A stretch of DNA of 64,000 nt from Chamaecyparis obtusa. Its lineage: Eukaryota; Streptophyta; Pinopsida; Cupressales; Cupressaceae. The notes under the pieces are model-generated. The model searched no databases. It had not been told where the DNA came from and saw only the letters and a list, made by a program, of their open reading frames with translations. A program made the translations under genes and the position numbers. The DNA lies in the NCBI GenBank assembly GCA_027943335.1, contig BSBK01001116.1, positions 1,396,001 to 1,460,000 of the forward strand. The letters run 5' to 3'. Below, one piece after another: positions 1 through 11,200 of this stretch (its first letter is position 1; each line of letters starts with the position of its first letter).

Positions 1-108
1 TGGAACTTCAGTAGTCACTATGTCATCATTATTAGGTTTGACAAATTCATAATGGGTAGAAGTAGTGACAATGTTATTACAAAGGGTATTAGAAGTAGAA
101 GAAAAAGC

Positions 109-747
109 TCATTGTTCAAACTCTCTTTGTTGCTTCATAAAATCAAGATCATAAACCTTATACTCTCCTATAAAGGTAGAATTAAAATCCAAGGTTCCCC
201 AATGGTCTCCAGGAAGAGCATTAGAGGAAGAAGGATTACTATTAGGAGTAGGAGTAGTGTAGGTTTGAATATTCAAACAAGGATTTGGTGCATGATCCAC
301 ATGAAGTGTATACATTATGTTGTTATGAATAAATTTGACTTTACGATGAAGGGTGGAAGGAACAACATGCATCTCATGCAACCAAGGTCTACCCAAAAGA
401 AGGTTATAATTAAGAGTTCTGGGCATAACATGAAAATGAGTATTTAGGATGACCGAACCTACTTTGATAGGTAAGGTAATGATGCCCAAAGTGTTCTTAT
501 CAATGTTATCAAAGCCACGTATAGGAATATTTTCAGGTTGAATAGTTGAAAGATCAACTTTAATTGCTTTGAGCATGTCTATGCTACAAATATTAATCCC
601 AGATCCATTATCAATCAAGGTCCTACGAATGATACTTGTATTGATAGTAACAACAACCATAAGAGCATCATATTGATTCTGAACTTCTTTAGAAGGTAAA
701 TCCTTTTGATTAAATACAATGTCAAGAGGACCCTGGGTAGCATGCAT
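109..747 (-). CDS. Ty3/gypsy retropepsin-like domain (element runs off the left edge)
   Basis: Aspartic protease domain of a plant Ty3/gypsy retrotransposon polyprotein; the family cuts the Gag-Pol precursor. About 212 residues are open. The active-site loop reads DNGSG near residue 47, in place of the usual D-T/S-G, and is followed by NICS. The C-terminal landmark LLLGRPWLHEM lies near residues 116-126 and is typical of gypsy proteases, where the loop is followed by G-R-x-W-L. Reverse transcriptase should follow at lower coordinates but lies outside the window or is lost. It is the downstream neighbour, same strand, of the linker at 751-1614, separated by one stop codon. The element is probably defective. 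Family recognition is firm; the lineage (Tat/Athila-like) is inference. Confidence 0.78.
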   Translation of the reverse strand: MHATQGPLDIVFNQKDLPSKEVQNQYDALMVVVTINTSIIRRTLIDNGSGINICSIDMLKAIKVDLSTIQPENIPIRGFDNIDKNTLGIITLPIKVGSVILNTHFHVMPRTLNYNLLLGRPWLHEMHVVPSTLHRKVKFIHNNIMYTLHVDHAPNPCLNIQTYTTPTPNSNPSSSNALPGDHWGTLDFNSTFIGEYKVYDLDFMKQQREFEQ

Positions 748-750
748 GCA

Positions 751-1614
751 CTATAAGAATGTATTGATGTTCTCTTGATTAGGAGGTGGAGTGGGAAGAG
801 TTTCTAGAGATTTTTGCAATGCTTCATGGTAGGTAGGTGAAGTTTGAAAAAGATCCCATAGAGAAATCTCGGTAAGAGTATTGCGCAATTGGTTTATCAA
901 ATCATACTCCTTGCTAGGAAGATGGGGTGGAGGAGGAAGAATGGGTTGAGAAGGTGGTAAAGAAGTAGAAACCATCAGATTAGGTTGAGGGTTATTCCTT
1001 GTATGATAGGTGTGATCTATCAAATCTTGATCATTGAAAGACTCTAAAGACTCCATAGGTTTACCTTTGATAGTAATGCGAGGACAATCTTTGATAGTCA
1101 ATAAGGGTTTTGGATAAACCATGTCAGTTGTCTCGACACTACAAACAACTTCACAAGAAGGAAGAAAATAAGACATCCTAGGAGGAGATGAGGTAGGATC
1201 TTGATTCTCCATAAGGTCATCACTAAGAGGGAGAGCATTAAGGGAATTCATATTATTCTCCACTAATGCCTCATCTCTAGAAGGAATCTCAAATGGAGGT
1301 AAAGCATCTATAATGTCATATTCTTTGGCTAAAATGTGTGCATAAGGGGAGTGTGTTTTAGAAAAAGAGTCACCATCATGTATTAATATGTCATCCATTA
1401 ATAAATCACCCTCTTGTATCAATGCTTCTTCACAAGGAGGGGATAAATCAACATCTTTATCCAAGGGTTCATCCCAAAAAGTAGATTCATCCACAATGGT
1501 TTCATGAGGAAGAGAGTAATCAACATCCAAATCCAAAAGTTCATCCCAAATAGGAGGATTATCATCCCTATAAATAAAGCACTTGAGAAACACTTTAAAC
1601 AACTTGTGCAACAT
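751..1614 (-). CDS. Gypsy polyprotein linker between Gag and protease
   Basis: An open stretch of 287 codons just upstream of the retropepsin on the same strand. Most of it is acidic and proline-rich and shows no catalytic motif. Near the C-terminus the segment ISLWDLFQTSPTYHEALQK matches the recurring I-S-L/I-W-x-L-x-x-x-S-x-x-H-x-x-A-L linker seen in plant Ty3/gypsy polyproteins ahead of the protease. Repeated acidic units (WDELLDLDVD, then WDEPLDKDVD) suggest internal duplication near the N-terminus. No Gag capsid or zinc knuckle is visible upstream (1615-2300 is not coding), so the 5' part of the element is missing or highly diverged. Confidence 0.65.
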   Translation of the reverse strand: MLHKLFKVFLKCFIYRDDNPPIWDELLDLDVDYSLPHETIVDESTFWDEPLDKDVDLSPPCEEALIQEGDLLMDDILIHDGDSFSKTHSPYAHILAKEYDIIDALPPFEIPSRDEALVENNMNSLNALPLSDDLMENQDPTSSPPRMSYFLPSCEVVCSVETTDMVYPKPLLTIKDCPRITIKGKPMESLESFNDQDLIDHTYHTRNNPQPNLMVSTSLPPSQPILPPPPHLPSKEYDLINQLRNTLTEISLWDLFQTSPTYHEALQKSLETLPTPPPNQENINTFL

Positions 1615-1758
1615 GATAACGAATAAAGAAATGCATAGAAAATAGATCTAGATATAACCAAATACATTTAAATGAAATTTATAAGCATGAAAAGGAAATC
1701 AAACACCACAAACACAATAGGGCATCTAATTCCACAAAAGTTAGGGGGTAAGCTTGTT

Positions 1759-1960
1759 GGGTTCACCAAAATGTATAGTGGAGGTGAACACACAAGATAA
1801 TACAAAGGGAAATCTAAAACCAAAAAGAAAGAGTTATCGTAAAACGGGTTCACCAAAATATATAGTGAAGGTGAACACACAAGATAATACAAAGGGAAAT
1901 CTGACACCAAGATCAAAAGGAAGTTTTTGGACGTCGGGTTCACCAAATGTATAGTGGAAA
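1759..1960. repeat. Tandem repeat, about 88-bp unit, 2.3 copies
   Basis: The block beginning GGGTTCACCAAAATGTATAG recurs at about 1759, 1846 and 1936, that is at 87- and 90-bp spacing, and each full unit contains GGTGAACACACAAGATAATAC. It lies directly upstream (minus-strand sense) of the gypsy linker, where the 5' leader of the element would be. On the minus strand each junction reads TTTGGTGAACCC. I do not assign it as a primer-binding site because I cannot match it to a tRNA. Confidence 0.8.
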
Positions 1961-3264
1961 ATTTGGATGGGGTCTAGAACAATGGGAGTTTGCACATAAA
2001 AGAGATCCTAAACCAATATTTAACACATACATGAAATTCTAATGATATGGAAAGTAAATCTAGAAGACTAATATTGAAATAAAGAAATAAGAAGTACTTA
2101 CCTCTGAAAAGAATCTGTTGAAAACCTTATCAGACGGTCTCAGAAACTATTGATTTTCGCAATGTGCAACCGAAATTGTGAGATCTACAAAACCCAAAAA
2201 TATTTTTATTTTCTGAGAAAGGTTGACCTTGACCCCTTTATGTCGACCTTGACCTGCACTACTCTAATAGAAATTCTGTTCACAGATCCCAAAATTTTTT
2301 TGAAAAGGGTATCTAGATCTATACTGTAATTCATTGTTCCACACCTATTCTTGCAATAAAAATAGTTTTTTTTGTTGGGGGGAGGGGTTTTCCTTGGTCA
2401 AACCCCAATTTAGGAATTAACCTTGAAATTGAATTGAAATTTTAGTAAAAAACAAAGTAAATGGAACAATTCACCTTGCTTATGTTGAAACCTTTGTGGA
2501 GGATTCAAATCCTTGAATCCATAAGTATGGATGCTCCAAATGAATGTAGAATTATAGGATGTCTCAAATCAATTGCCTTTAGATCTTCAACACCAATCTT
2601 GAATGGATCTTGGAATAAGAAGAGGCTTGGATGGATATGGATGGAGAAATCTTCAACAAGAAGGCTCCATAGAGATTGAATCCTTCAATGGCTACCAATG
2701 GATCTCCTTGATGAATTGGATCTTGAATGCTTGAATGCTTGAAGATAGATGCTTGAGCATTTGAGAGATATGGTATGTAAATGGATAAAATGAGAGGAGA
2801 AGGCTTCCTTTTATAGTGATCTAGGGCACAAACTTCTAGAGAGGCCGACATAGGGGAAATAAATTCACATTAAGCCTATACCCATAGAAATAGACCTAAA
2901 TTAAATATAATTTAAGAGTTTACTATTTTGAAGCTCGAAACAACCAACTCGGAAGCAGGAAATAAATCTTTCTGAAACTTGACATCCGAAAACTTTGGGA
3001 TTTTGAAATTTGGACCTTGGGTCAAGGTCGAGGTTGACCTTAACCTAGGTCAGGTTTGAGGTCAACCTTGACCTAAAAGGTAGACCTTGACCCTGAGGTC
3101 AAGAATCTCAGAATTTCAATTTAGGATACCAGAATTATGCAAAAAAGAAGTGGAAAATGGGGCAGAACAGGGGAAAAAGCCAAATCCAAGTCAAAGACCC
3201 ATTCAAGGCATTTGACATGACCCCAAACCACTTACTCGGAGGGCTAAACCATTCCTAAATGGAA
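1961..3264. other. Non-coding stretch with GACCTTGACC-type short repeats
   Basis: No convincing gene. Two clusters (about 2221-2257 and 3010-3105) are made of repeated GACCTTGACC/GGTCAAGGTC words on both strands. Position and composition suggest LTR or leader sequence of the degraded retroelement to the left, but no boundaries can be fixed. Confidence 0.5.
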
Positions 3265-3620
3265 GTGCTTCCATTTTCTGATGCTACACCAACGATATAT
3301 CATTTTCTCAAAATGGAGTCCAGATGCGCAAGATATGGCTCCCAGAGTGCGAAAATGAACCTCTAGATTTGACAGAAAAAAAAATTCAAAAAAGAAAAAA
3401 TTCAAACCTCTAGATCTGGAAAGAGCTCGAAAAGATATTTCCAATGATATCTTGTTTTCCCAATTTAGACACTATATGCTCAAGTTATGAGCAAAAAACC
3501 AACAGCTACGCCGGAGGACCCAAAAGGGTGTCTGAAAGTGCTGATGCAGTGCCCACATCAGCAAACTACTAGGCTAAAATTGACGTCCAAATTATCGTCA
3601 TTGCAAAAAAATGCCAAGGG
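3265..3620. repeat. Dispersed repeat S, copy 1
   Basis: Shares long blocks with 5143-5490, for example GATATATCATTTTC, GCGCAAGATATGGCTCCC, CTCAAGTTATGAGCA and CCCAAAAGGGTGTCTGAA in the same order. It ends where LTR-like sequence starts at about 3625, so it forms the junction of a rearranged element. Not coding. Confidence 0.75.
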
Positions 3621-3624
3621 GATG

Positions 3625-3890
3625 CAAAAACAAAAGTTGCAGTAATCACAATGAAATATTATTGTGTTGAATGATGTTAAGAATAAAAAGGAGATCAATC
3701 CTTATAAAGGAGATCTAAAACCCTAAAAGGATAGAGAAACCTAAGTTGCATTACAATAATTAATAAAGTAATTAATTACTATATGTCAAAATTTAGCTTA
3801 AGTAATAAAGAGATAATATGTGATTTAGTAATTAAATCAACATGATTTAATTAATAAGTAAAATGACTTATTACTCTAACACCCCCCCTC
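3625..3890 (-). repeat. LTR of non-autonomous retroelement, copy c (truncated)
   Basis: On the minus strand it starts TGTTAGAGTAATAAG directly after a G-rich polypurine run (plus-strand C-tract at about 3882-3889). It contains the TATA-like TTTATAAGGATTGATCTCC, and its sequence recurs at 6430-6690 and 7985-8217. The polypurine tract on the high-coordinate side makes this the 3' LTR of the element whose internal region lies at 3890-6290. Its 3' end is cut off at the junction with repeat S. Confidence 0.7.
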
Positions 3891-4222
3891 AAGATAAACT
3901 TTGGGAGAAGCTAAAAACCTAGAAAGAACAACTAAAAGCAAATGGGTCTCGGCAACAAAAGGCCTGATCAGGTACCCAAGTACAAAAGAGAGTCTTTGTA
4001 AAAGAGAAGAAATGGAGAAAACCACATGGGAAAAACTCTACTCCAAAAAGAGACAAAGACTAGTTTGAAGGACTCAAGAAGCCTCCAAAACTAGGAAATG
4101 TTCTAGAAAATAGGAACAAGGATGAACATGTAGAACATCATTGAAGCAAGAAGCTATAAATTATGTCAAGAAGTAACTGTTGATCTAAAGATCCTCCACT
4201 AAAACATGACCAGGTAGAGAAG

Positions 4223-4380
4223 ACTGTAATCTGCATGAGTGCCATCAAAAGACACTACTCGAATAAGAAGGCAAACAAAGGCAAACAAATAAACTCAAAT
4301 CTATATAGTTCAGACTGTAATCTGCATGAGTGCCATCAAAAGACATTTCTCGAATCAGGAGGCAAACAAAGGAAAACACC
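4223..4380. repeat. Tandem repeat inside the LARD-like element (about 89-bp period)
   Basis: GACTGTAATCTGCATGAGTG followed by CCATCAAAAGACA occurs at about 4224 and 4313. The same unit is doubled at 7026-7190 in the neighbouring copy, so the duplication predates the duplication of the element. Confidence 0.8.
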
Positions 4381-5142
4381 TGAACTCAAAGATGCAAATG
4401 GCATAAAAATACCAAAATCTGAAGAGTTGATCAATCAAAGATGGAAGAGTGCCTCCAAAAATAGGAAAGAAAGAGTGTTCATATCGTAAATGATCCATCT
4501 CATCAGAATGCATAGGTGCCCAGCCACTGCATCCGCCTAGTACATAGGAAAAAATATTGAATACATAACTCACACTGTCGAACCAAGAAAGTAGAAGAAC
4601 CAACAGTAGAAAGCCCCCCATAATGCTGACAAGGGAGAAATGATAGGTACAGTGAAAAGAATGTCTAATATGAACTGTGTGATGAAGAAGAACCAGGAAC
4701 ATCGAAGGTGTGGAGAGAGTACCAACACAAATAGAGATATCTGAGACTAATGTCTTGGAGGAACACTCATGTGACAAAGGTAGATGGAAAACAAAGGAAA
4801 AATATCAAACCCCCCATGACACTTTATAATTGAGTGCGAGTACAAAGAGCACAAACATGTGCAAGATCCCATACATGCAATAGAATGACACTTTATCTCA
4901 GTGCGTGTGCATAAAGGAATGCTACAAAATGATGTATACACTGCTCAAAGAAGAGCAAAAGACTGCAGAAACAAAAGAACAACAAGAGAAGATCCATTCC
5001 ACAAAAGGAAGAGATCCCAGGACCTGAAACATCTAAGATATTCACCAATGCAGAAATGCAGAAATGCAAAAAATTGAATAAAATATACCTAGAGAAAATT
5101 TTGAAAAAATAACTCACAACACTAGAAAGTTCATAGAATAAG

Positions 5143-5490
5143 CTTTCCAATGATATATCATTTTCCCAAAATGGAGTCCGGATGCGCAAGATATGGCTCC
5201 CGGAGTGCAAAAAAGAAGCTCTGCCTTTGAACTCTTGGTGCAAAAAATGAAGAAAAAAACATCCAAAATGCTAGAAAGATCCGTCTCTAAACAAGCTTTC
5301 CAAAGATATCTTGTTTGCCCAATTTTGACACCGTATGCTCAAGTTATGAGCAGAAAATGAATAGCTGCGCTGGAGGGCCCCAAAAGGGTGTCTGAAGGGT
5401 GCTAATGTGTGTTGCGTCAGCACTTCATGGGCATAAATTTGATAGCCAAATGGTCATTACCGCAAAAATGCACCAAGCCCTAGGGGCCAA
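5143..5490. repeat. Dispersed repeat S, copy 2
   Basis: Collinear with 3265-3620. Here it sits well inside the internal region, whereas copy 1 abuts an LTR, so one of the two has been moved by recombination or insertion. Not coding. Confidence 0.75.
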
Positions 5491-5860
5491 AAATTCTGGC
5501 CCCTGGTCATCTAGGTGACTAGGGGTTTTCGGCCGAGGGCTAGAAATTGAGCTCGCAGGTCCTCCATGTGACCTTGTTGCTGTGTAGAGGTGTTGAATGT
5601 CAAAACTGTCGACCGTGACCGTCGGCTACCACGTGGTGACCATGGAGGTTAGCGCAACCCATACGATAGTTAAGCTGGCGGTGACCACGGGCCGCCAGTG
5701 GTGACACCACTGGTAATTGCGGTGTCACCAACAGACACCATGAGTGGTGACCATGGCTTGCCAAGTGGTGACTACGGGCCTCCTTGTGGTTGGTGCCTAG
5801 GTGGTGCCTAAGTGGCCATTCGCCAATGAATTTTTTTTAGTTTTCACTTGCGTCAGCCTA
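5491..5860. repeat. GC-rich block with GTGGTGACCA-type short repeats
   Basis: A sharp rise in GC content in AT-rich surroundings. The word GTGGTGACCA and variants (GTGGTGACTA, GTGGTGACAC, GGTGTCACC) recur about eight times on both orientations between 5630 and 5800, followed by GTGGTTGGTGCCTAGGTGGTGCC. No coding signature is convincing. Confidence 0.6.
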
Positions 5861-5908
5861 CATCGAATTGTGTACCAAGGTTGTACGACTTGACACATAA
5901 AAATATTT

Positions 5909-6180
5909 GTGTCTCTCTACAACATTGTCCAAATCAACAAATTGTATATCAAAATAGGGGTTCTTGGATGCTATGAGCTCAACAATGAGGTTCGTTTGAG
6001 CCCAAAGTGCTCCAAAATAGTGAGTGCCTCGGGATGTGTGCTAGGGTCGAACTACCCTAGTGCAAAAAAATTTGCCATGCAGAATGTAACTTTGTCCAAA
6101 TTGGACAAATTTTATATGCAAATAGGGGTTATTGGATGCTTCGAATGCAACAATGAGGTCCAATTGAGCCTAAAGTGACC
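5909..6180. repeat. Imperfect direct duplication, about 165-bp period
   Basis: The block TTGTATATCAAAATAGGGGT...TTGGATGCT...AACAATGAGGT at 5928-6010 returns at about 6092-6176 with many substitutions. Both copies happen to stay open in one plus-strand frame (about 89 codons) and encode similar peptides (KIGVLGCYELNNEV and QIGVIGCFECNNEV). Because it lies in a non-coding retroelement I treat it as a DNA repeat, not a gene. Confidence 0.6.
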
Positions 6181-6274
6181 AGAAAAAGATGTCTCCCTAG
6201 ATCTGACAGAAAACCTTTAAAAATGCAGATCTCACGAACACAACTGAATCTCTCAAGAAGAGGACAGGGGAAAA

Positions 6275-6296
6275 TGGGTTTGAAGCTCTGATACCA
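6275..6296 (-). promoter_or_regulatory. Retroelement primer-binding site (tRNA-iMet type)
   Basis: Read on the minus strand this is TTGGTATCAGAGCTTCAAAC, containing TGGTATCAGAGC, which pairs with the 3' end of initiator tRNA-Met and primes reverse transcription in most plant LTR elements. It sits directly inside the LTR at 6302-6689 and sets the element's orientation. Confidence 0.85.
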
Positions 6297-6301
6297 AGTT
6301 G

Positions 6302-6689
6302 AATTTGATGAGAAAACACCCCATAGCTCCCAAGAAGAACCCGGACGCAAACACCTGTCACAGAAAGAGAGAGAAGCAAGAAGCTACAGAGGCCTGGACG
6401 CATTGATCCACGAGAGAGGATCCATTCCTTGATGTGCAAAAAAAAAGTTGCAATTTAATAATGAATGCTATGTATTACAATCTGTTATGAAAACATAGGA
6501 GATCAATCCTTATAAAGGAGATCTAAAACCCTAAAAGGGTGGAGAAACCTAGGTTGCATTATAATTATTAATAAAGTAATTAATTATTATATGCCAAAGT
6601 TTAGCTTAATTAATAAAGAGATAATAATTGACTTAGTAATTAAATCAACATGATTTAATTAATAAGTAAAATGACTTATTACTCTAACA
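6302..6689 (-). repeat. LTR of non-autonomous retroelement, copy b (most complete)
   Basis: On the minus strand it begins TGTTAGAG after a G-rich polypurine tract and ends next to the primer-binding site, about 388 bp. It carries the same TATA-like box as copies a and c. Because it is bordered by a polypurine tract on one side and a primer site on the other, it serves as 3' LTR for the unit to its right and 5' LTR for the unit to its left: a tandem element formed by recombination or nested insertion. Confidence 0.75.
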
Positions 6690-7925
6690 CCCCCCTTAAG
6701 ATAAAATTTGGGAGAAGCTAAAAACCTAGAAAGAACAACTAAAAGAAAATGGGTCCTGACAACAAAAGGCCTGATCAGGTACCCAAGTACAAAAGAGAAT
6801 CTCTATAAAAGAGGAGAAATAGAGAAAACCACATGGGAAAAACTCTATCCAAAAAGAGACAAAGACTAGTCTGAAGGACTAAAGAAGCCTCTGAAACTAG
6901 GAAATGTTCCAGAAAATAAGAACAAGGATGAACATGTAGAACATCACTGAAGAAAGAAGTTGGACACTTTATCAAGAAGTAACTATTGATCTAAAGATCC
7001 TCCACTAAAACATGACCAGGTAGAGAAGACTGTAATTTGCATGAGTGCCATCAAAAGACACTGCTTGAATCAAGAGGCAAACAAAGGCAAACAATTGAAC
7101 TCGAAGATACAGAAGACTGTAATCTGTATGAGTGTCATCAAAATACACTACTCGAATCAAGAGGCAAACAAAGGCAAACACCTGAACTCAAATATACAGA
7201 TGGCATAAAAACACCAAAGTCTGAAGAGCTGATCAATCAAAGATGGAAGACTGCCTCCAAAAATAGGAAAGAAAGAGTGTCCATATGGTAAATGATCCAT
7301 CTCACCGAAACACATAGGTACCCAGCCACTGCATCTTCTTAGTACATAGGAATAAATACTGAATATATAGCTCACACTATCGAACCAAGGAAGTAGAAGA
7401 ACCAATAGTAGAAACCCCCCATAATGTTGTCAATGGAGAAATGACAGGTACACTAAAAAGAACATCCAATATGAACTGCATGATGAAGAAGAACTAGGAA
7501 CATTGAATGTGCGGAGAGAGTACAAACACAAATAGAGATGCCTGAGGCTAATGTCTTGGAGGAACACTCATGTGACAAAGGTAGATGGAAAATAAATTAA
7601 AATCATCAAACCCCCCATGACACTTTATAATTGAGTGCGAGTATAAAGAGCATGAACATGTGCAAGATCTCATACATGCAATAGAATGACACTTTATCTT
7701 AGTGTGTTTGCATAAAAGAATGCTACAAAATGATGGATACACTACTCAAAGAAGAGCGAAATACTGATGAAACAAAAGAATAACCAAAGAAGATTCATTC
7801 CAAAAAAGGAAGAGATCCTAGGACCTGGAACATCCAAGATATTTACCAGAGTGCAGAAATGCAAAAAACTGAATAAAATATACCTAGAGCAGAATCTAAA
7901 AAAATGACTCACAACACTGGAGAGA
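6690..7925 (-). mobile_element. Second internal region of the LARD-like element
   Basis: Collinear with 3890-5110 at high similarity over about 1.2 kb, with the same polypurine end (GGGGGTGTTAGAG on the minus strand). It includes its own doubled 84-bp unit at 7026-7190. It lacks the primer-binding site and the equivalent of 5143-6290, so it is a deleted derivative. No coding capacity. Confidence 0.65.
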
Positions 7926-8217
7926 AGCAAAGAGCTATGGAGGCCTGAACACATTGATCCATGAGAGAGGAGAAATCATAAAGTGTAAAAACAAAAGTTG
8001 CAATTCAATCTGTTGTGAAAATAGAGGAGATCAATCTTTATAAAGGAGATCTGAAACCCTAAAAGGGTGGAGAAACCTAGGTTGCATTATAATAATTAAT
8101 AAAGTAATTAATTATTATATGCCAAAGTTTAGCTTAAGTAATAAAGAGATAATAAGTGACTTAGTAATTAAATCAACATGATCTAATTAATAAGTAAAAC
8201 AACTTATTACTCTAATA
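7926..8217 (-). repeat. LTR of non-autonomous retroelement, copy a (truncated)
   Basis: Matches 6370-6689 from GAGAGAAGCAA to the AT-rich TTACTCTAA end. The segment next to the primer site is missing, and the outer edge at 8217 has no polypurine tract, as expected for the outermost 5' LTR. No target duplication was found with the left side of the array. Confidence 0.65.
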
Positions 8218-11200
8218 AAAAAAGATAAGATAAATTAGTCATGTAAATCAAACCTCATAATTGTTATAAAGATAATTGCAATTATAAATAAACTAGATCT
8301 AAAACCCTAATAAATTAAACACATTACTTAAATAGACTAGGATAATTAAACATATGCTAACAAATAAGCACACATCAACCTAGATATCAAAGCTAGGTCT
8401 AACGATTGCCATGCATGTGTTGAAAATAATACTTAGCTAAACAACTGACAATATGAAACAATGTGCTAGATGTCAATAACTAATTCACCTCAATGTTAGA
8501 TTCTTAAGACTCTTATAGTGAAGATCTCTCATCCTAAGAACTTATTGATTGTAAGCCTTAACTTTGTTGGTGAAGACTTTATCTTTTGCATGAACCTAAC
8601 CTAATGTGAATGGTTATCATATGATATAATTTGACTTGATTTAATTTGTTTGTCTTGATATTGTACATTTTATATTATCTAAAAATAGACGGTGTTCTAA
8701 ACATCTTTAGGAAATTTGTCAAATTGGGATGTTCATGTTCTCCTAGGTCAAACCACTAGACAAGCTTGCTTCAAAATTTTAAGAAAAAGAATTGATGAAA
8801 ATATAAATCATTCAATGGACAAAAGATGAAGTAGTTGATGATTTAAATGCAACTAATTTGATTTATCATTTATTTAGAAGTGCTCAATAATGAATGACCT
8901 AAGCTATCCCTTCCTTATTTTAACGAGTGAATGACTATTCTTAGATATTGCTTAATCTATAATGACTAGTAAAATGGTTAGGCAGGTGAAATGTAAAATT
9001 TAAATGTTAGTAATCCAAAGATTAGATTTGCAATTACAAAAGTGAAGTAGGTCAAGTCCATGCTTGTGAACAAGAGAAGTAAAACATGTAATTACGAAAG
9101 AATCAAGAAATGAATATGGAGATTGATAATATAATCATGTCATAAACCAAAATTTGAGACATACTATATTTGTATTATATAATATTTTATTATACAATAT
9201 AAATATATGAAATTTTAAAATATTTATAATAAAATGTAAATTTATTTTGAATATTTTAAAATGATAAGATATGAATATTTCTAATTTTTAAAATATTTTA
9301 ATACAAATTTTAAGATTTTTATTTTAGAAATTTAGTGAATTTAATCTTTTAAACATTCTTAATAAGATTGTGGTACACATGAGTTATTGTCATAATAGTC
9401 AAAAAAAAAATATATTTTTTACTAATATTATTATGTAATATGTATATTTATTTATTATTAGTATTTGGTGATAGACTAAGCAAGTACTATTGTAATGAGT
9501 TTTGGATTTCCAATGAAATTTTTAGAATTCAATTCTGTTACTTTATTGTAAGCAAAATTCGTGCACTAAAAAACATTTTGTTCTCTACATATTTTTTTTA
9601 TTATAGATTATAGAATTTTAAAATTTTATATAAAAAACTATGATTTAAAACTATTTTGAATAGTTTATTTATTTTTAATAACTCTAAAAGAGGATATATT
9701 ATCATTAAATGCCCTTCCCTACCGGGCTCCACTATACCTTCCCTAAAAATAGAATTATTATTACTAACTCATAATTATTTTTATAAGAATAAATAATTAC
9801 TTATTACTATTTATTTTTTTAATTTTACATTTTTTTTTATCTTTTTAACAATCAATATTTTATCTCATCTTGATGATAGATCACAGAATGTGATCTGAAA
9901 CATTGATGCAAAAATACTTACACAATTAAATCCACAAACAACTGATAATAATCAATATTTATAAAAAATAAACGAACGTCACTATAAAATTTATATAACA
10001 AATTAGACTGGTCGTCAAAATCCATACCCGCTCTAAACTACTTCATCAAATTTTATCTAAACCCGAGTCAATTTAAAGTTGATATGGTGAACGATCACAA
10101 GAAATTCGGCAAACTTTTTCTTTCAAGTTAATTAATAGTAGTCATAAAAGTTAAAATTGTTACATAAAATGGAAAGACAGTGAATACAGAGAGGACAAAA
10201 GGAATGGATTTGGCACATTCGAAGAAAGATCCATTCAAAATTTATTGGAAGCTTTTGTGCTCGGACATCAAATATTGACGTGGATTTACTCTTTAATATT
10301 GATTGAGACAATCGAGATAAAAGCTTACACGTATTCATATTGATGTTCATGTAGGTACCTACCTACACTAGCCCACGGGATTTGCAAATCAAGAAAAACC
10401 ACTACTTCGACTTTGCTTCCATTATTCTGACTTTGTCATAATCAATCAGACCAAATCTTTCAACGTGCAGAACAGAAGAAAAGGGCCACGTTTGACTTGA
10501 ATGGAACTCCCTACAAGAATACCACCACTCAATGCATTTCAATTAATGTGAGGTTGGAGAAAATATTAAAATGTCGGATAAAGCAGGCAAGTGGTGTTTG
10601 CACTTTAGAAAGAAGTGGGTATTCATGAAATGAATGGATGCCAGCCCAGCCCAGCCCAGCCCCACTTTCTGAGAAGTCCAGAAACCCCCAAAAAGAAGCA
10701 ACATGTACGCATGACACATCACACCACCACCCCTACTTCCTGCTTTTATTTTAACTTGTAATAATTCAGATTCCTTTGTTCATATACACATTGTGTATAC
10801 TTCAACGATGCACTCCGCCTCTGTCTCTGTTGCTGTTTGAACTTTCTGACATGTGGCAGAGTGCATTGCAGCATTTATTGTATGCAGGAGAGTCGATGAA
10901 TAAAGAAAACAACGTGGTTGGCTACTTTTCAACATCTCACATTACTCGATTTTGACGTTCCACCCTGGACCCAGCCAAATTAATTATCCGCCCTTCAATT
11001 CATATCTCAATATAAAATTCTAACTACTACCCTTGGCTACTAAATGATCATTAAATTTCTATCTTACATTAAAGTATATCCTTTATCTAAATATAAATAT
11101 ATCAAATCAAGATCTCCCCCATCCTGTGTTCAAAATTACAAAACTACTATTGGAAATATGAACTGAAGTTTTCGTGGGTAAAAACTTTTACCATTCCGAC

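Larger units (their letters stand above)
3890..6290 (-). mobile_element. Internal region of a non-coding (LARD-like) LTR element
   Basis: Lies between a primer-binding site at about 6275-6296 and a polypurine tract at about 3882, so it is the interior of a minus-strand LTR element. No gag or pol motif is seen in any frame. The part from 3890 to about 5110 is collinear with 6700-7920. The rest holds repeat S copy 2, a GC-rich block and a duplicated block (listed separately). A non-autonomous element that would need proteins from elsewhere is the simplest reading. Confidence 0.6.

Noticed and set aside
52..447. Plus-strand reading frame of 131 codons
   Set aside because: It is the antisense of the gypsy retropepsin; composition is Arg/Ser/Lys-rich shadow sequence without a domain.
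2221..3105. AGGTCAAGGTCA-like hexamer repeats resembling animal nuclear-receptor response elements
   Set aside because: Plants lack nuclear receptors; in this setting it is best seen as LTR/leader short repeats.
5909..6178. 89-codon plus-strand frame with an internally repeated peptide
   Set aside because: It lies within a retroelement with no other genes, and the similarity is explained by an underlying DNA duplication; no codon-position bias could be shown.
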